Source of the DNA: Impatiens glandulifera
Taxonomy: Eukaryota; Streptophyta; Magnoliopsida; Ericales; Balsaminaceae
Length of the DNA stretch: 64,000 nucleotides
Assembly: GCF_907164915.1 (NCBI RefSeq)
Contig: NC_061862.1
Span: 30,882,628 to 30,946,627, forward strand
Direction: 5' to 3'
Part shown: piece after piece, positions 22,733 to 34,000 of the stretch
Position numbering within the stretch: the stretch's first letter is position 1
How the letters are laid out: the number at the start of each line of letters is the position of its first letter
The notes under the pieces: model-generated
The model's input: the letters and a program-made list of their open reading frames with translations, nothing else
Database searches by the model: none
What the model was told of the DNA's origin: nothing
Position numbers and translations under genes: made by a program

Positions 22733-25250
22733 ATGCCGGCTCGGAAAAGAGCTATTACAGCGACAAACCTGAATCCAGATCATATTAAGACGGTGATTTC
22801 ATCTGAAGATCCTCCAATTGCGCCGTCTAAAGCTGGCAAAATCTTGACCTGTTCGCTAATATTCTTCGTCCCTTACTTGTACTTGATTTTCATTCATTAC
22901 AATATCGGTGCGGAGTTCAAGAGATCGATTGTTATCAATGCGGTCCTTAGCTCCGGCGGCTTCGTTTTAACATTGGTTATGATTCCGGTAGCATCTAGAT
23001 ACGTTTTAAGAAGGAATTTGTTTGGTTATGATATCAACAAGAAAGGCACGCCTCAAGGCTTAATTAAAGTGTGAGTACTGAGTTCATCTGTTATTACTTA
23101 CTAATTCTTCTTCTGCTTAATTTACAAATATGACTTGAATTGTTATGTAAATATTGCAGGCCTGAATCATTAGGAATTGTTGTTGGAATTGTTTTCTTAG
23201 TTGTGGCTATCTTATTTCAGTATTTTAATTTCACTGCCGATTCAAATGTAAGTGTACTTACTTCATTTCCCTGAATTGTGCCTCCTGGAATCTATTGAAT
23301 TGACTGTTCTGTTTTTTAATCATGAAGTGGCTTGTTGAGTATAATGTGGCTCTAGCATCCATCTGCTTCATGACATTGCTTGGATTTGTAGACGATGTTT
23401 TAGATGTTCCTTGGAGAGTGTGAGTATGCTGACTGATTTTGTTCAGATTAAACTTTCACTATTCTTGAAGAAATTTTTATTAACAATGGTGTTTTTCAAT
23501 GGGGATTGCTGGGATTAGGAAACTCTTGTTGCCATCAATTGCTGCTCTTCCTCTTTTGATGGCTTATGCTGGTCATACAACTATTCTCGTACCAAAGCCT
23601 CTTATTCCCTATGTTGGGTTTGAGATTCTTGATCTAGGTTGGCAATTTCTACTCTTTTAATTTTCTGTTAACGAACAGTGCTTGGTCTTGGTTTGAAAAC
23701 TCAACTGACAGTAACTGTCTGTTTTTCTTTTGGTTAAAATTTGTATTATTAATGTCTTGAAAAAGAATGGAAGGGGAAAACAATACTCTGCAACCAACCA
23801 GGATAAGCTTTGAATCTCCAAGAATGGAGGCTATAATCAGATATTTTAAAACACTAAACATCAAACAGTTCAAGTCCTTTCAAATATTCAATAACTTGTT
23901 GATATTTTATTGGTAAAATTCATCAAGAAGATACAGTCTCAAGTTTGATTCCTGAATGTACCTTGAATCTGCTAACTTCCACTTTAAAAACCTTGGTCTC
24001 AAACAAAAAAAGAAGAAGAAACTTTTTGGTAAGTTCATTGAATTTTCTGAATTTGTGTTGGCATGAACAGGGTGGATATACAAGTTATATATGTGGCTGT
24101 TGGCAATATTTTGCACCAACTCTATCAATATCCATGCTGGCATAAATGGGCTTGAAGTTGGGCAAACAGTTGTTATTGCATCTGCTGTAAGTGTGACATA
24201 TTTTTTTGGATGATGATTTGTTTGTTGTATGTTAATAATAATAATAATAAATAGGAAAAATGTCTGAGATGTTTTAGGGCATTTGCAGATGTTGATACAC
24301 AATGTTATGCAAATTGGATTATCTTCTGATTCTGAATACAAACAAGCACACGTATTCTCTATTTACCTTATTCAGCCATTACTCGCAACTTCATTGGCTT
24401 TACTTTCTTTCAACTGGTATTACCTATCTATTATTTCTTTTAATAAGTTTGAACCAGACAGAGTTTAATATTTTATTTTATTTTAGGTATCCTTCATCAG
24501 TTTTTGTGGGTGATACTTATACCTACTTTGCTGGAATGACCATGGCTGTAGCTGGCATTCTTGGTCACTTTAGGTAAAGCTTCTCATCCCTTAAGGTTTT
24601 TTTGAAAAATGTCAACTTTCATTAAATAAAAAGAGCAAGAAACGTTCAATAGAAAACCCTATTTTCTTCTCTCTTTTTTTCAATAGTTGAAGTGTTTGAA
24701 TGATGATTCCTACATTTTGTGTTGTTGCAGTGAAACCCTTCTTATATTCTTCACTCCCCAAGTTTTGAACTTCCTCCTGTCAGTTCCCCAGGTTTGTAAA
24801 TCAATTTGTCTCAGTTCTTTTATCAGATTAAACCATATAATTCTGAAACTAACTTTTTTTTCTTAAATTCTGCTATAGCTGTCTGGTTTTATTCCATGTC
24901 CACGCCATCGACTGCCAAAGTAAGTTTCATCCTTTTATGTTATCGACGCTACACTGACAATGGTGTGTGATAAAAATAATTATACATTTTCCAGATTTGA
25001 CCCTCAGACAGGATTACTGACTGGGACAAAAGACGGGACAGTTGTCAACGTGTCCTTGAGAGTTTTGGGTCGAAAATCAGAACAGTCGCTTTGTGTTGCA
25101 TTACTAGTTTTTCAGGTAATTTTGATTCTTTATCCCCAATTGTTTTCTAAATGAATAATCCAACAAGAATTCGAACCTATCTATCTGCAGGCTATTTGTT
25201 GTTTCTTGTGTTTTGTACTGAGGTGGTTCCTAACTGGATGGTACAAGTAG
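22733..25250 (+). CDS. ALG7: UDP-GlcNAc:dolichyl-phosphate GlcNAc-1-phosphate transferase
   Basis: Eleven exons (22733-23070, 23160-23247, 23328-23419, 23519-23637, 24071-24186, 24289-24416, 24487-24573, 24731-24791, 24879-24919, 24995-25115, 25191-25250) join in frame to 416 residues. The enzyme (GPT/DPAGT1) makes dolichyl-PP-GlcNAc at the ER membrane, the first step of N-glycan assembly and the tunicamycin target. Family motifs are [11 protein letters not shown] (Asp164, Asp165), [14 protein letters not shown] (231-244), [12 protein letters not shown] (Asp303) and the C-terminal [14 protein letters not shown]. About ten hydrophobic segments are visible, starting with [14 protein letters not shown]. 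Length suits the family. The ATG follows a purine-rich leader. Only about 320 bp separates it from the gene upstream. Confidence 0.95.
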
Positions 25251-25637
25251 TAAGCACCAATTTTCGCTAACCCTACAACTAGAAGGTAATATACGTGAAA
25301 TTCGAATGATTGTATTATTATTATTATTATTGTCCTTTTTTCCTTTAAATGAGCGATTATCAGGATAGGTGTCATCTGTAACTACTTGACATTGTGGTAG
25401 AAGGAACAATATTAGAACTTCATATGATATTAGATTTGTGTAGCAATCAAATAAACCAATGAGAATGAATGCTTAAGAAATGTGATCACTCTTACAGATG
25501 GCTCAAAATTTTGGAACACACGTCCAGACAAGAAAAGAAAGCAGAAAAACATGATTGTATTCCTAAATCAATCAATTTAACCTAAATATTATACAAAGTG
25601 AGTGAGTAGTGTAGTGTAGTACCTTTGTGTCATTTTA
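25251..25637. other. Convergent intergenic gap of ALG7 and the RGG-protein gene
   Basis: Both 3' UTRs must fit in or overlap this gap of under 400 bp. It contains an ATT microsatellite at about 25313-25331. No gene is seen. Confidence 0.5.
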
Positions 25638-26588
25638 CTACCCTTGCATCCAAGATCCTGTCCTAACCACCGGTTGATTCGATGGATTCCATTGCTTCGA
25701 AGCACCACCAGACCATTTATTAGCATAAGGTCGCTCATACACAAAATTCTTCCTCCTCCTTCCCCTCCCACCACCACTACCAACACCAACTCCGCCACTC
25801 CGGCGATAATCATCGCCATGAAACCTCGAGGTTCTGTATCTCGACATTTGTCCTGTACACGTTTGCCAGTACATGCTGTCGTCATGACCAACACCCCAAT
25901 GTTGCCACGATCTCTTATTATCATCAGTCTCAACCTTACAATCCCATGAATTGTTATTATTATTATTATTACTACTATCCAAACATCCCCAGCCAGTCGC
26001 TGTCTTGTCCTTATTTTCGTTTGGATTATCATCCATATCTCCCCATCCATCTGGTGAGTAATATTGACAATTATCCTGATCAATTATGACAACAACCTCT
26101 TTTTCCTGCTCGTCCGGGACAACATATTCGCGTTCCAAATCCAATAACAGTTGGGGATCAATTTCCGAGTTCCAGTCGACTGTATCAATGTAGATATCCG
26201 GGTCTGGCGGCGATAGATCGCATGGAAGATCATTTATCTTTGCCCAAAACCGTTTCTTAGCATTATGGAAAGCCTCCTCAGCTGCTGAATCGTTCCAGTT
26301 GATAACGTTTTCGTATAAGTGAAAGTATTTCTTGGTATCTAAGATCTTTTCCCATGAAACTGAACCAATCACATTACAGAACTTCTTCTCCCATAACGGG
26401 ACAGTTGGCTGCCAATTACCTGAAAGATACAAATCATTTAACCTAATTAATTCAAATGAGAAGAAACAAGATTAAAAATGTTTTAACGAACCGATCGGAG
26501 GCTTTCTATCATTGAACGATCTGGTTCTTCCGTCGTGATAATCATTTCTCTGGCTTCTCCAATTATTATTATTATTATTATTATCCAT
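25638..26588 (-). CDS. Uncharacterised plant protein with C-terminal RGG-like region
   Basis: Two exons: one from the ATG at 26588 to about 26493, starting with a seven-Asn run and WRSQRNDYHDGRTRS, and one at 26419-25638; together about 292 residues. The conserved-looking core is WQPTVPLWEKKFC, GSVSWEKILDTKKYF, NWNDSAAEEAFHNAKKRFWA and DPDIYIDTVDWN, rich in Trp and acidic residues. The C-terminus is Gly/Arg-rich (RRSGGVGVGSGGGRGRRR) and Trp-rich, suggesting RNA binding. I recognise the core as a plant-only family without a known function to me. The exon 2 frame needs phase 1 at the junction, which fixes the exon pair. It faces ALG7 tail to tail. Confidence 0.8.
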
Positions 26589-26599
26589 CGTAAGTCGTC

Positions 26600-28440
26600 G
26601 GCGGCGGCATAGAATTGGCGAAGGAAATTGGAGGATGAAAAAAATGAAAAAAGCGGTTAAGAGTTGTTCTAGAAGCTGGAAAGATGAATAGAAGATTCCA
26701 GAAATGATAGAAATTGAAAGGGAGAATTAGGTTAAAAGGGAAGTGACGAGAGGAGGAAGAAGGAGAAGAAAGTTTGGCCGTGGAAATTGTAAGAAAGGAA
26801 AGGGGACGGTTTTGATTTATAGCCCGTCCTTTCAAGGTTTTATTTATTTATTACGTGCTTACCCTGTTCCTTTTCTTCTTCTTTTTTTATCATACTCTCT
26901 ATGTCAGAGCGTGATCTTCACGTCGTCAAACTTTCTCTAATCACGTCGCCGCCTTCCTAAGATTACATTTTTTTAATTCAAATATTATGTTTTTTTATTC
27001 AAATTTTAATTAATTCTAAAATAATGGTCAAAGTCCTAAAGTTAGGGAGGTTGGTCAAATGATACAGATTGATTTATGGATCATGTTCCAACCTTTTTCT
27101 TTTTCTTTTATTATTATTATTATATAGTCATTTATTTATTATTGTATTTTATATATATTATTTTATTTTATTTTTTATAATAAATAGGTTCGTTACTAGT
27201 TTTGTTTATATTTGGTTATCCATCTTTGAACTTTCCTTAAAGATTGTCTTAATTAAATAAAGCAATCCATTTTTTTAATATACTTTACTAATAAATTGGT
27301 AAACAATCAAATCAAATATCTTTATTTTGGGGATTGATTCAAAATAGGTAATGACTTATTGTACATAATCTTCTTTTATATGTGTAATAATTGTGGGGAT
27401 GATTAGTGAGATTGTATTTTAATTGATTTACTAAAAGATAATTTGATTAGTAAAGGCATGATTGATCTTCAATGTGGATAATCTAGTAATTAATTTGGCA
27501 TGATTGATCTTCAACGTGCTTAGTTTAATTTTTATTTTGCTTATAAACCTAGCTATATCTTATAATAACTAGATTTTAATTCGAAATTTTTTAATATTAA
27601 ACTCAAACCTCAACTCAATTTAAATTTTTTTTTTAATAAAAATTAAAATAAAATACTAAATCAACTCAACTCAACTTAATTTTTTTCCTTAATTTTTTTT
27701 CTTAAGTAGTAATCACAAACTAATGGGACAATTGATTATGTAAGTATTGCAAATTTGGTAACCAATGGATGTAATCAATTTGGTCATTGTTTGTTTTATA
27801 AGGAAACATCAATGAAATATGAGCAACCAATTTAAGAAGAATTTAAGATCACGTGGAAACTAGAGCAAACAGTTTTGTTTTTTTAATAAAAGACTTACAA
27901 AAATATTAATATATAATCATATAATAATTTATTTATTTTTATATAAAAAAACATTTTAACATTAATATTAATAATAATAATAATAATAATAATAATCATA
28001 ATCATAATCATCTTAGCTTGAGTTATTTAAATAAACAAATCAAATATCACTTTTTATATAAAAAAAATATTTAAACATTAAAACCAATAATAATAATAAT
28101 AATAATCTTTATGAACTTTGTTCGGTTTGAATTATTTAAATGAACAAATCAAATATTACTTTATTTTTCTTCTTATTCATTACATCACTCCATTTATTAA
28201 TCAAAATACTAATAATAATAATCTTCATGAGCTTGGTTCGGTTTGAGTTATTTAAATAAACAAATCAAATATCACTTTATTTTCCCTCTTATTCATTACA
28301 TCACTCCATTTATTAATCAAAAATACTAAAATATGTATTTTAAATTATTAATTTTTATTTTATTATATATTGATACTTTTAAATATTTTTAACAAAAAAT
28401 AATCATTACACCACCCTTTCCGCGAAATCCACCGTCTCGA
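26600..28440. other. AT-rich spacer with short repeats
   Basis: The leader and promoter of the RGG-protein gene probably lie at 26589-26950. Further right are AAT/ATA microsatellites (27968-27995 and 28088-28106) and a ~115-bp tandem unit (GTTATTTAAATAAACAAATC... CATTACATCACTCCATTTAT) in about three copies at 28010-28330. No gene is recognised. Confidence 0.55.
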
Positions 28441-28621
28441 AAACTAGGGATGACAAAGGTTATACTTGATACCCATGAGTACCCGATAGTTGTGTTCGGA
28501 TATTTTAAATTGGGGTCGGGAATAGAGAGTGAAAATGATTACCCGATCGGGTTTGAGGATGGAGAGCGTGCAAAAACCCAAACCCGATTCCTAAAATATT
28601 AATATTAATATATATATATAT

Positions 28622-28921
28622 GAGTAATGATATATACAACACTCTTATGCAACAACTTTCGCATAGCACCTACCTCATTTGGAAAGAGAGAAAATATTTT
28701 TCTCTCTTTTGTATTTTTTTTAAGATATATTTTCTCATATATATATATATAGTAATGATATATACAACACTCTTATTAGCACCTACCTCATTTGGAAATA
28801 AAGAGAAAATATTTTCTCTCTTGTATTTTTTTTAAAATATATTTTCTCTTTGTTTCCAAATGAGGTAGATGTTATGCGAAGGTGCTGTATATGTATAAGG
28901 GTGCTATATATATCATTACTC
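28622..28921. mobile_element. 300-bp MITE ending GAGTAATGATA
   Basis: Begins GAGTAATGATATATACAACA and ends with the complement of GAGTAATGATATATATAGCA. It sits in a TA run, so the target duplication cannot be read. The left half is duplicated internally (about 28622-28750 and 28751-28860). Its 11-bp termini equal those of the MULE at 59379-62494. Confidence 0.72.
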
Positions 28922-28989
28922 ATATATATATATATTAAATTTTATTTTTTTATAACAAAATGTTTTTTCACTGTCTAATCTCCACTCAC

Positions 28990-31420
28990 TATGGCTGTAA
29001 ATGAGTCAAACCGCTCGGTCAAAACTCGACTTGAGTTTGACTTTGACCGAGCTCGAGCCGACTCATTTAATATTCGAGCCGAACTCGAGCTCATTTAAAG
29101 CTTGCTCGATAGTTTGCCGAGTTTTTTCGAGTCTCATTATATTTAAATATTTTTTGTATTTAATATTAAATTTTTAAACAATATTTTTTTCCTTCCCTTT
29201 CTCTCTTTAAAGCACATATGAAGGCTCATAATTAAGGATGACAATTTGAAACCGCCCTATGAAAACTGAACCGAACTGCCCTGTTTGGGACAGTTTTTCC
29301 CCAAAACCGAACGGAGATTGGGCGGGGATGATATTTGTGTCTCTCGCCCCGCCCCGCCCTGCCCCGATCTCACCTTGTATATGTCCTGAACACTATAAAC
29401 ACAATTAAATATATAAAAACACCAATATATTTATTTATTCATTATATTTTATAAGAATCGTAAATTTATTTCTTTATAATAATATAAAATTTTAATATAT
29501 TACAATATATATTATATTAAAAAATATTTATATAATTTTTTTAAAAATATTTTATTAACGGTGTCCCACGAGAATTCTCCGAAATCGAATGAAACCGAAC
29601 GGGGCGGGGATGATATTAAAAAAATCTCCGAAATAAAAACGGGGCGGGGATGGTAAATGCATTCTCCACCCCGAACCACCCCATTGTCATCCCTACCCAT
29701 AATCCCTAAAGTAAACCCTAATTCCGAATGTATGTCACACATTCTATATTCTAAGTGACTCCTCATCTTTTTCATCATATTTTATATTTTACGTGACTCT
29801 TCATTTTTTCTTCTTCTCCAATCACTTTTCATCTCTTCTTCTTCAATCACTCTTTATCTCTTCTTCTCCAATTACTCTTTATCACTTCTTCTTCTCCAAT
29901 CACTCTTCATCTATTCTTCTTCATTTACTCTTCACCTCTTCTTCTTCCGTCACTCTTCATCTCTTCTTCCGTCTTCACAATTTTATTTACTCTTTATCTC
30001 TTCTTTTTCAGTCTTCACCTCTTATCCATCCAACACAGGAGCGTACATATAATTATAATTTATTTTCATTTATACTATAATTATTGTTTTTATTTTTATA
30101 TAACTTTGATTTCTTTTTAATCAAATCCATCAACAAAGAAGAATTTTTTTATTTTGTTAGTTAGCTCAAATGGTAAGTCTTGTTTTTTCTTGCTTTCTTT
30201 ATGTAATAGAAGAAACTTGTGATTATGGTTGATCAATATAGAAAAACAATGATTTTCAATTTCAATATAAGATTGATTGATAATAGAAAAAAAAAAGGGT
30301 AAATAATATTTAATTATTAGTATATTATATATAATACTAAAAGAGATAAAAAAAAAGTTAATATAATATATATAATAAAAATATATTATATATAATATTG
30401 ACAAGATAAAAAAAGTTGATATATTATATATAATAAAATAAATATTAGAGATATAATAATTAATAACTAGTATATTATAAATAATATTGAAAAAGATAAA
30501 AATAAATATTAATATATTATATATAATAAAATTAAATATTAGAGATATAATAATTAATATATTATATATAAAATTGAAAGAGATAAAAATATTAATATAT
30601 TATATATAATAATAATATTATAAAAGATAAACAAAATGTTAATATATTATATATAATAAAAATAAATATTAAGAATGTAATAAGTAGTATGAGATAAAAA
30701 AAATGTTAATATATTATATATAATAAAAGTATATTATATATAATATTGAAATAAATAAAAATAAATGGTAATAATTATATTATATATAATAAGAGATAAA
30801 AAATGTATTGTTTAGTTTTAATATAACTTTAATTAAATTTTAATAAGTTAAATTTTAGTTATTTTTTTTAATATATATTTTTTTATTTTTAAGCTTAAAC
30901 ATTTAATATTATTGAAGGAAGTATCTATATATGTATTATGATTGAAGAACATGAGTTAAAAAAATTATATTAAATGTTCAAACCATTTATATAGTTTTGT
31001 ATTTTGGATTTTGATTTTGGATTTTATGTTTTAAAATTTTGATTAGTAACGGTGGTTTAATATTTTGGACAATCATATTCTTGAATTTTGAATAGTTATG
31101 ATTGTTTTATATTTTTATTTTGAAATATTATGTTTTAAATGTTGAATATGTATAAAAGTTAGATATTTTCATTTTTAAAATAAATTTGGTTTGAGTTTGA
31201 GCTTGAGATCGAGCTCGAATTCGAGCTCGAGTTCGAACTTAAAAATTTAATTTTTGTTCAAGTTTTCGAGTCGAGCCGAGCTTGTAAGCAAATAGTCGAG
31301 TTAAATTCGAGCTCAAATTTTATAAACTCGTTCAAGCCCGAGTTCGAGTCGAGCTAATAAATACTTAATCGAGTCGAGCTCAAACAAGCTTAAGCTCGAC
31401 TCGGCTTATTTGCAGCCTTA
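28990..31420. mobile_element. hAT-like non-autonomous element (GGCTGTAAATGAG family)
   Basis: Starts TATGGCTGTAAATGAG and ends CTTATTTGCAGCCTTA (imperfect inverted repeat), flanked by CCACTCAC and CTACTCAC (7 of 8). Subterminal arrays of GAGCTCGA-type words occupy about 29020-29125 and 31190-31400. The interior is AT-rich with repeated ATATTATATATAATA at 30300-30790 and a CTTCTTCTCCAATCACTCTT run at 29800-30000. The same family, inverted, forms 58602-63576. The 95-residue open frames inside are low-complexity. Confidence 0.82.
29233..29695. mobile_element. hAT-like element nested inside the 28990-31420 element
   Basis: Starts TAAGGATGACAAT and ends ATTGTCATCCCTA; flanks CTCATAAT and CCCATAAT match at 7 of 8. 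Subterminal GGGGCGGGGATG and CCCCGCCCCGCC words make GC-rich ends around an AT-rich middle. Length is 463 bp, with no coding capacity. Confidence 0.82.
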
Positions 31421-31849
31421 CTACTCACTCTTCACTCTCTATTTTCAACTTTAACAATCTTTTAATTTTTTACCTTCTCTCTAGTTTTCTTAACTTTTTC
31501 CACTTTAACTCTAATTTTTGTTAATTTTCTCCACTTTATCATTAATTTTTGTTGAACTCTAATATGTAATAACGACAAAGTATAATAACTTTGTAACATC
31601 TACAACCTAACTATGTAATATTCCTCTTTTTTAATATTTAGTATATTCAGAAATAATAAATATAAATTTATATTTTAATCGGGTAATGAGGTACCCGTAG
31701 AGAATCGGGTACCCGACGAATCAGGAATATGATATAAATAAAGATACCCATCAGGTTCGGGGTCGGTAGTAATATGAAATTCAGGTTCGGGGATGAATAC
31801 TTCACTATTCGACGGGTAAAGTACCCGACTACCCGTTGACATCCCTATC

Positions 31850-32610
31850 AGAAACCTTCTATCATTTTAATTGAGAAAAGCTACAACATAAAATAAAAAC
31901 ATTGGAGAAAAAATAAAACAAGGTCTTACAGATTCATTGGTTGGGGCAGAAATTTCATCATCTGGGGTTTGTTCTAAAGATAAATATGAGCATTAAAGTA
32001 TGGTATTTTCTCATTTGTAAGATTCGTGATTGCATCTCCCTTTATACATACAACAATAAAGCAGCACATTCTTTCATATTTATTTGTTTTTTCAGCTCAT
32101 TCTTAATATTTTGATAAATTTAAATATAAACATTATTTTAATAGTTTAACTCAAATAATCTTAAAAATTAATCTTTTTTTATCAAATAAAATTTTAATTT
32201 CATAATTTATAAAGAATTAATTTTAAACAAACTACATCAAATTAGTTTCCAAATTATATTGGTTAAATTGGGTTCTTATTGGGACCAATATATCGATTTC
32301 AGACATTTTTTTTAAACGTCGCAAATTGAAGTTCCTTGGTATTAAAGTTATACAAAATGAGATTTTATCTTTTAACGATTTTAAACGTTGGTAACTAATT
32401 ATCTATGTAGCATTTATAAATAAATATTATTTATTTTAAACAAATTACATCAAATTGATTTCCAAATTATAATTGTTAAATTGGGACTCATTGGATTGAT
32501 TTCAGACATCTTTTTTAAACCTCACAATTTAAACTTTCTTATTATTAAAGTTATACAAAATGATGTTTATCTATGTAACTAGCCATTATTTAGATCAATT
32601 ATGGGCAACT
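31850..32610. other. AT-rich spacer
   Basis: No gene is seen. A partial duplicate (AACTACATCAAATTAGTTTCCAAATTATA) occurs near 32230 and 32445, suggesting a degraded upstream part of the repeat that follows. Confidence 0.45.
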
Positions 32611-32617
32611 AATGTAG

Positions 32618-34000
32618 GAATCGGCTCATTGGGTCTTTATTGAATGTGTTTGATAGACAATGTCTTAAAAAGCTTGAAAATATCTTTTATTTAAGTGATT
32701 TGGGATTTTTATCGTGCATAGATAATGAAAATATAACGCAACTTACTTTGGCATAAACTTATTTCAGGGTTATTTATTAACTATTATTGTAATTTTTATA
32801 AAACTAATATTGTAATTTAAGTTGAATTGACATTATATAAATTTTATTTGTTTGTTTCAGGTAAAATAAATAACCAATGTATTCTATCTCAAAGCGCAGC
32901 TGACGTTTACAACTTGCATATAAAATAAAATTGCAATTTCAATTTTATATCCAATGGCATTTTATCCTAGCTAAATTCTCTGTAAGTTTGAGCTGAAAAT
33001 TAGAGACGAGGTGAGGTAAGGTGATGTTTGTCACAAAGGAATCGGCTCATTGGATCTTTATTAAATGTGTTTGATAGACAATGTCTTAAAAGTTTGAAAA
33101 TGTCTTTTATTTAAGTGATTTGGGATTTTTATTGTGCATAGGTAATGAAAATATAATGCAACTTACTTTGGCATAAACTTATTTCAGGGTTATTTATTAA
33201 CTATTATTGTAAGTTTTATAAAACTAATATTGTAATTTAAGTTGAATTGACATTATATAAATTTTATTTGTTTGTTTCAGGTAAAATAAATAACCAATGT
33301 ATTCTATCTCAAAGCACAGCTGACTTTACAACTTGCATATAAAATAAAATTGCAATTTCAATTGCATATACAATGGCATTTTATCCTAACTAAATTCTCT
33401 ATAAGTTTGAGCTGAAAATTAGAGACGAGGTGATGTTTGTCACAAAATAAAATATTCTCTAAATGTAAATAACTAACTAATTTTCTTAAATCTTTTTTTC
33501 TACAATAGAATTATTTTTTTCCTAAGATTTTCTTGATACTAACTAAGCATTATTCAGATCAATTATGGGTAACTCCGGTAGAAACCGGCCCATTGGGTCT
33601 TTCTTGAATATTTTTAAGAGAAAATATTTTAAGCAGTAACTTTGAAATGTCCTTTATCCAAGCAATGTGGGATTTGTTGTGCTTAATCATGAAAGTGTAA
33701 AACGTTAAGCAACTTACTTTGTCTTAAACTTATTTTACTGTTATTTATTAACTATTATTGTAATTTTTATAAAACTAATATTGCAATGTAAGTTAAATAG
33801 TCATTTATATGTCTTCTGCATTAAGTCTATTTTAGATTTATTTTGTAACTTGTTTTTTAATATACTTCTCAAAGCGCAACTAGCCTTGTAACTTTAATAT
33901 AAAATAAAATTGCAATTTGAATTTCATATCCAATGTCATTTTATCCTAGCCAATTTTTGATTCTGTTAGTTTGAGCTGAAATGAATATGTAATTTATTTT
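32618..34000. repeat. Three-copy tandem repeat (~420 bp and longer)
   Basis: Copies begin with AATCGGCTCATTGG at 32618 and 33042 and AAACCGGCCCATTGGG at about 33582. Shared later words include GGCATAAACTTATTTCAGGG, ACTATTATTGTAA and AATGGCATTTTATCCTA. The first two are about 95% alike by eye; the third is more diverged. No protein is encoded. Confidence 0.75.

Larger units (their letters stand above)
28445..31847. mobile_element. Outer hAT-like element carrying nested insertions
   Basis: Starts TAGGGATGACAA and ends TTGACATCCCTA (11 of 12 complementary). Flanks TCGAAAAC and TCAGAAAC match at 6 of 8, fitting an old 8-bp hAT-type target duplication. Subterminal runs of ACCCGA/TCGGGT repeats lie at 28480-28600 and 31680-31830. 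No transposase was found, so it is non-autonomous; most of its length is other elements. Confidence 0.7.

Noticed and set aside
27069..27260. Leu/Ile/Phe-rich 63-codon frame
   Set aside because: Poly-T/TA low-complexity sequence; not a credible membrane protein.
28990..31420. Considered as an LTR retrotransposon because of similar GAGCTCGA ends
   Set aside because: The ends are inverted, not direct, with 8-bp duplications and no PBS.
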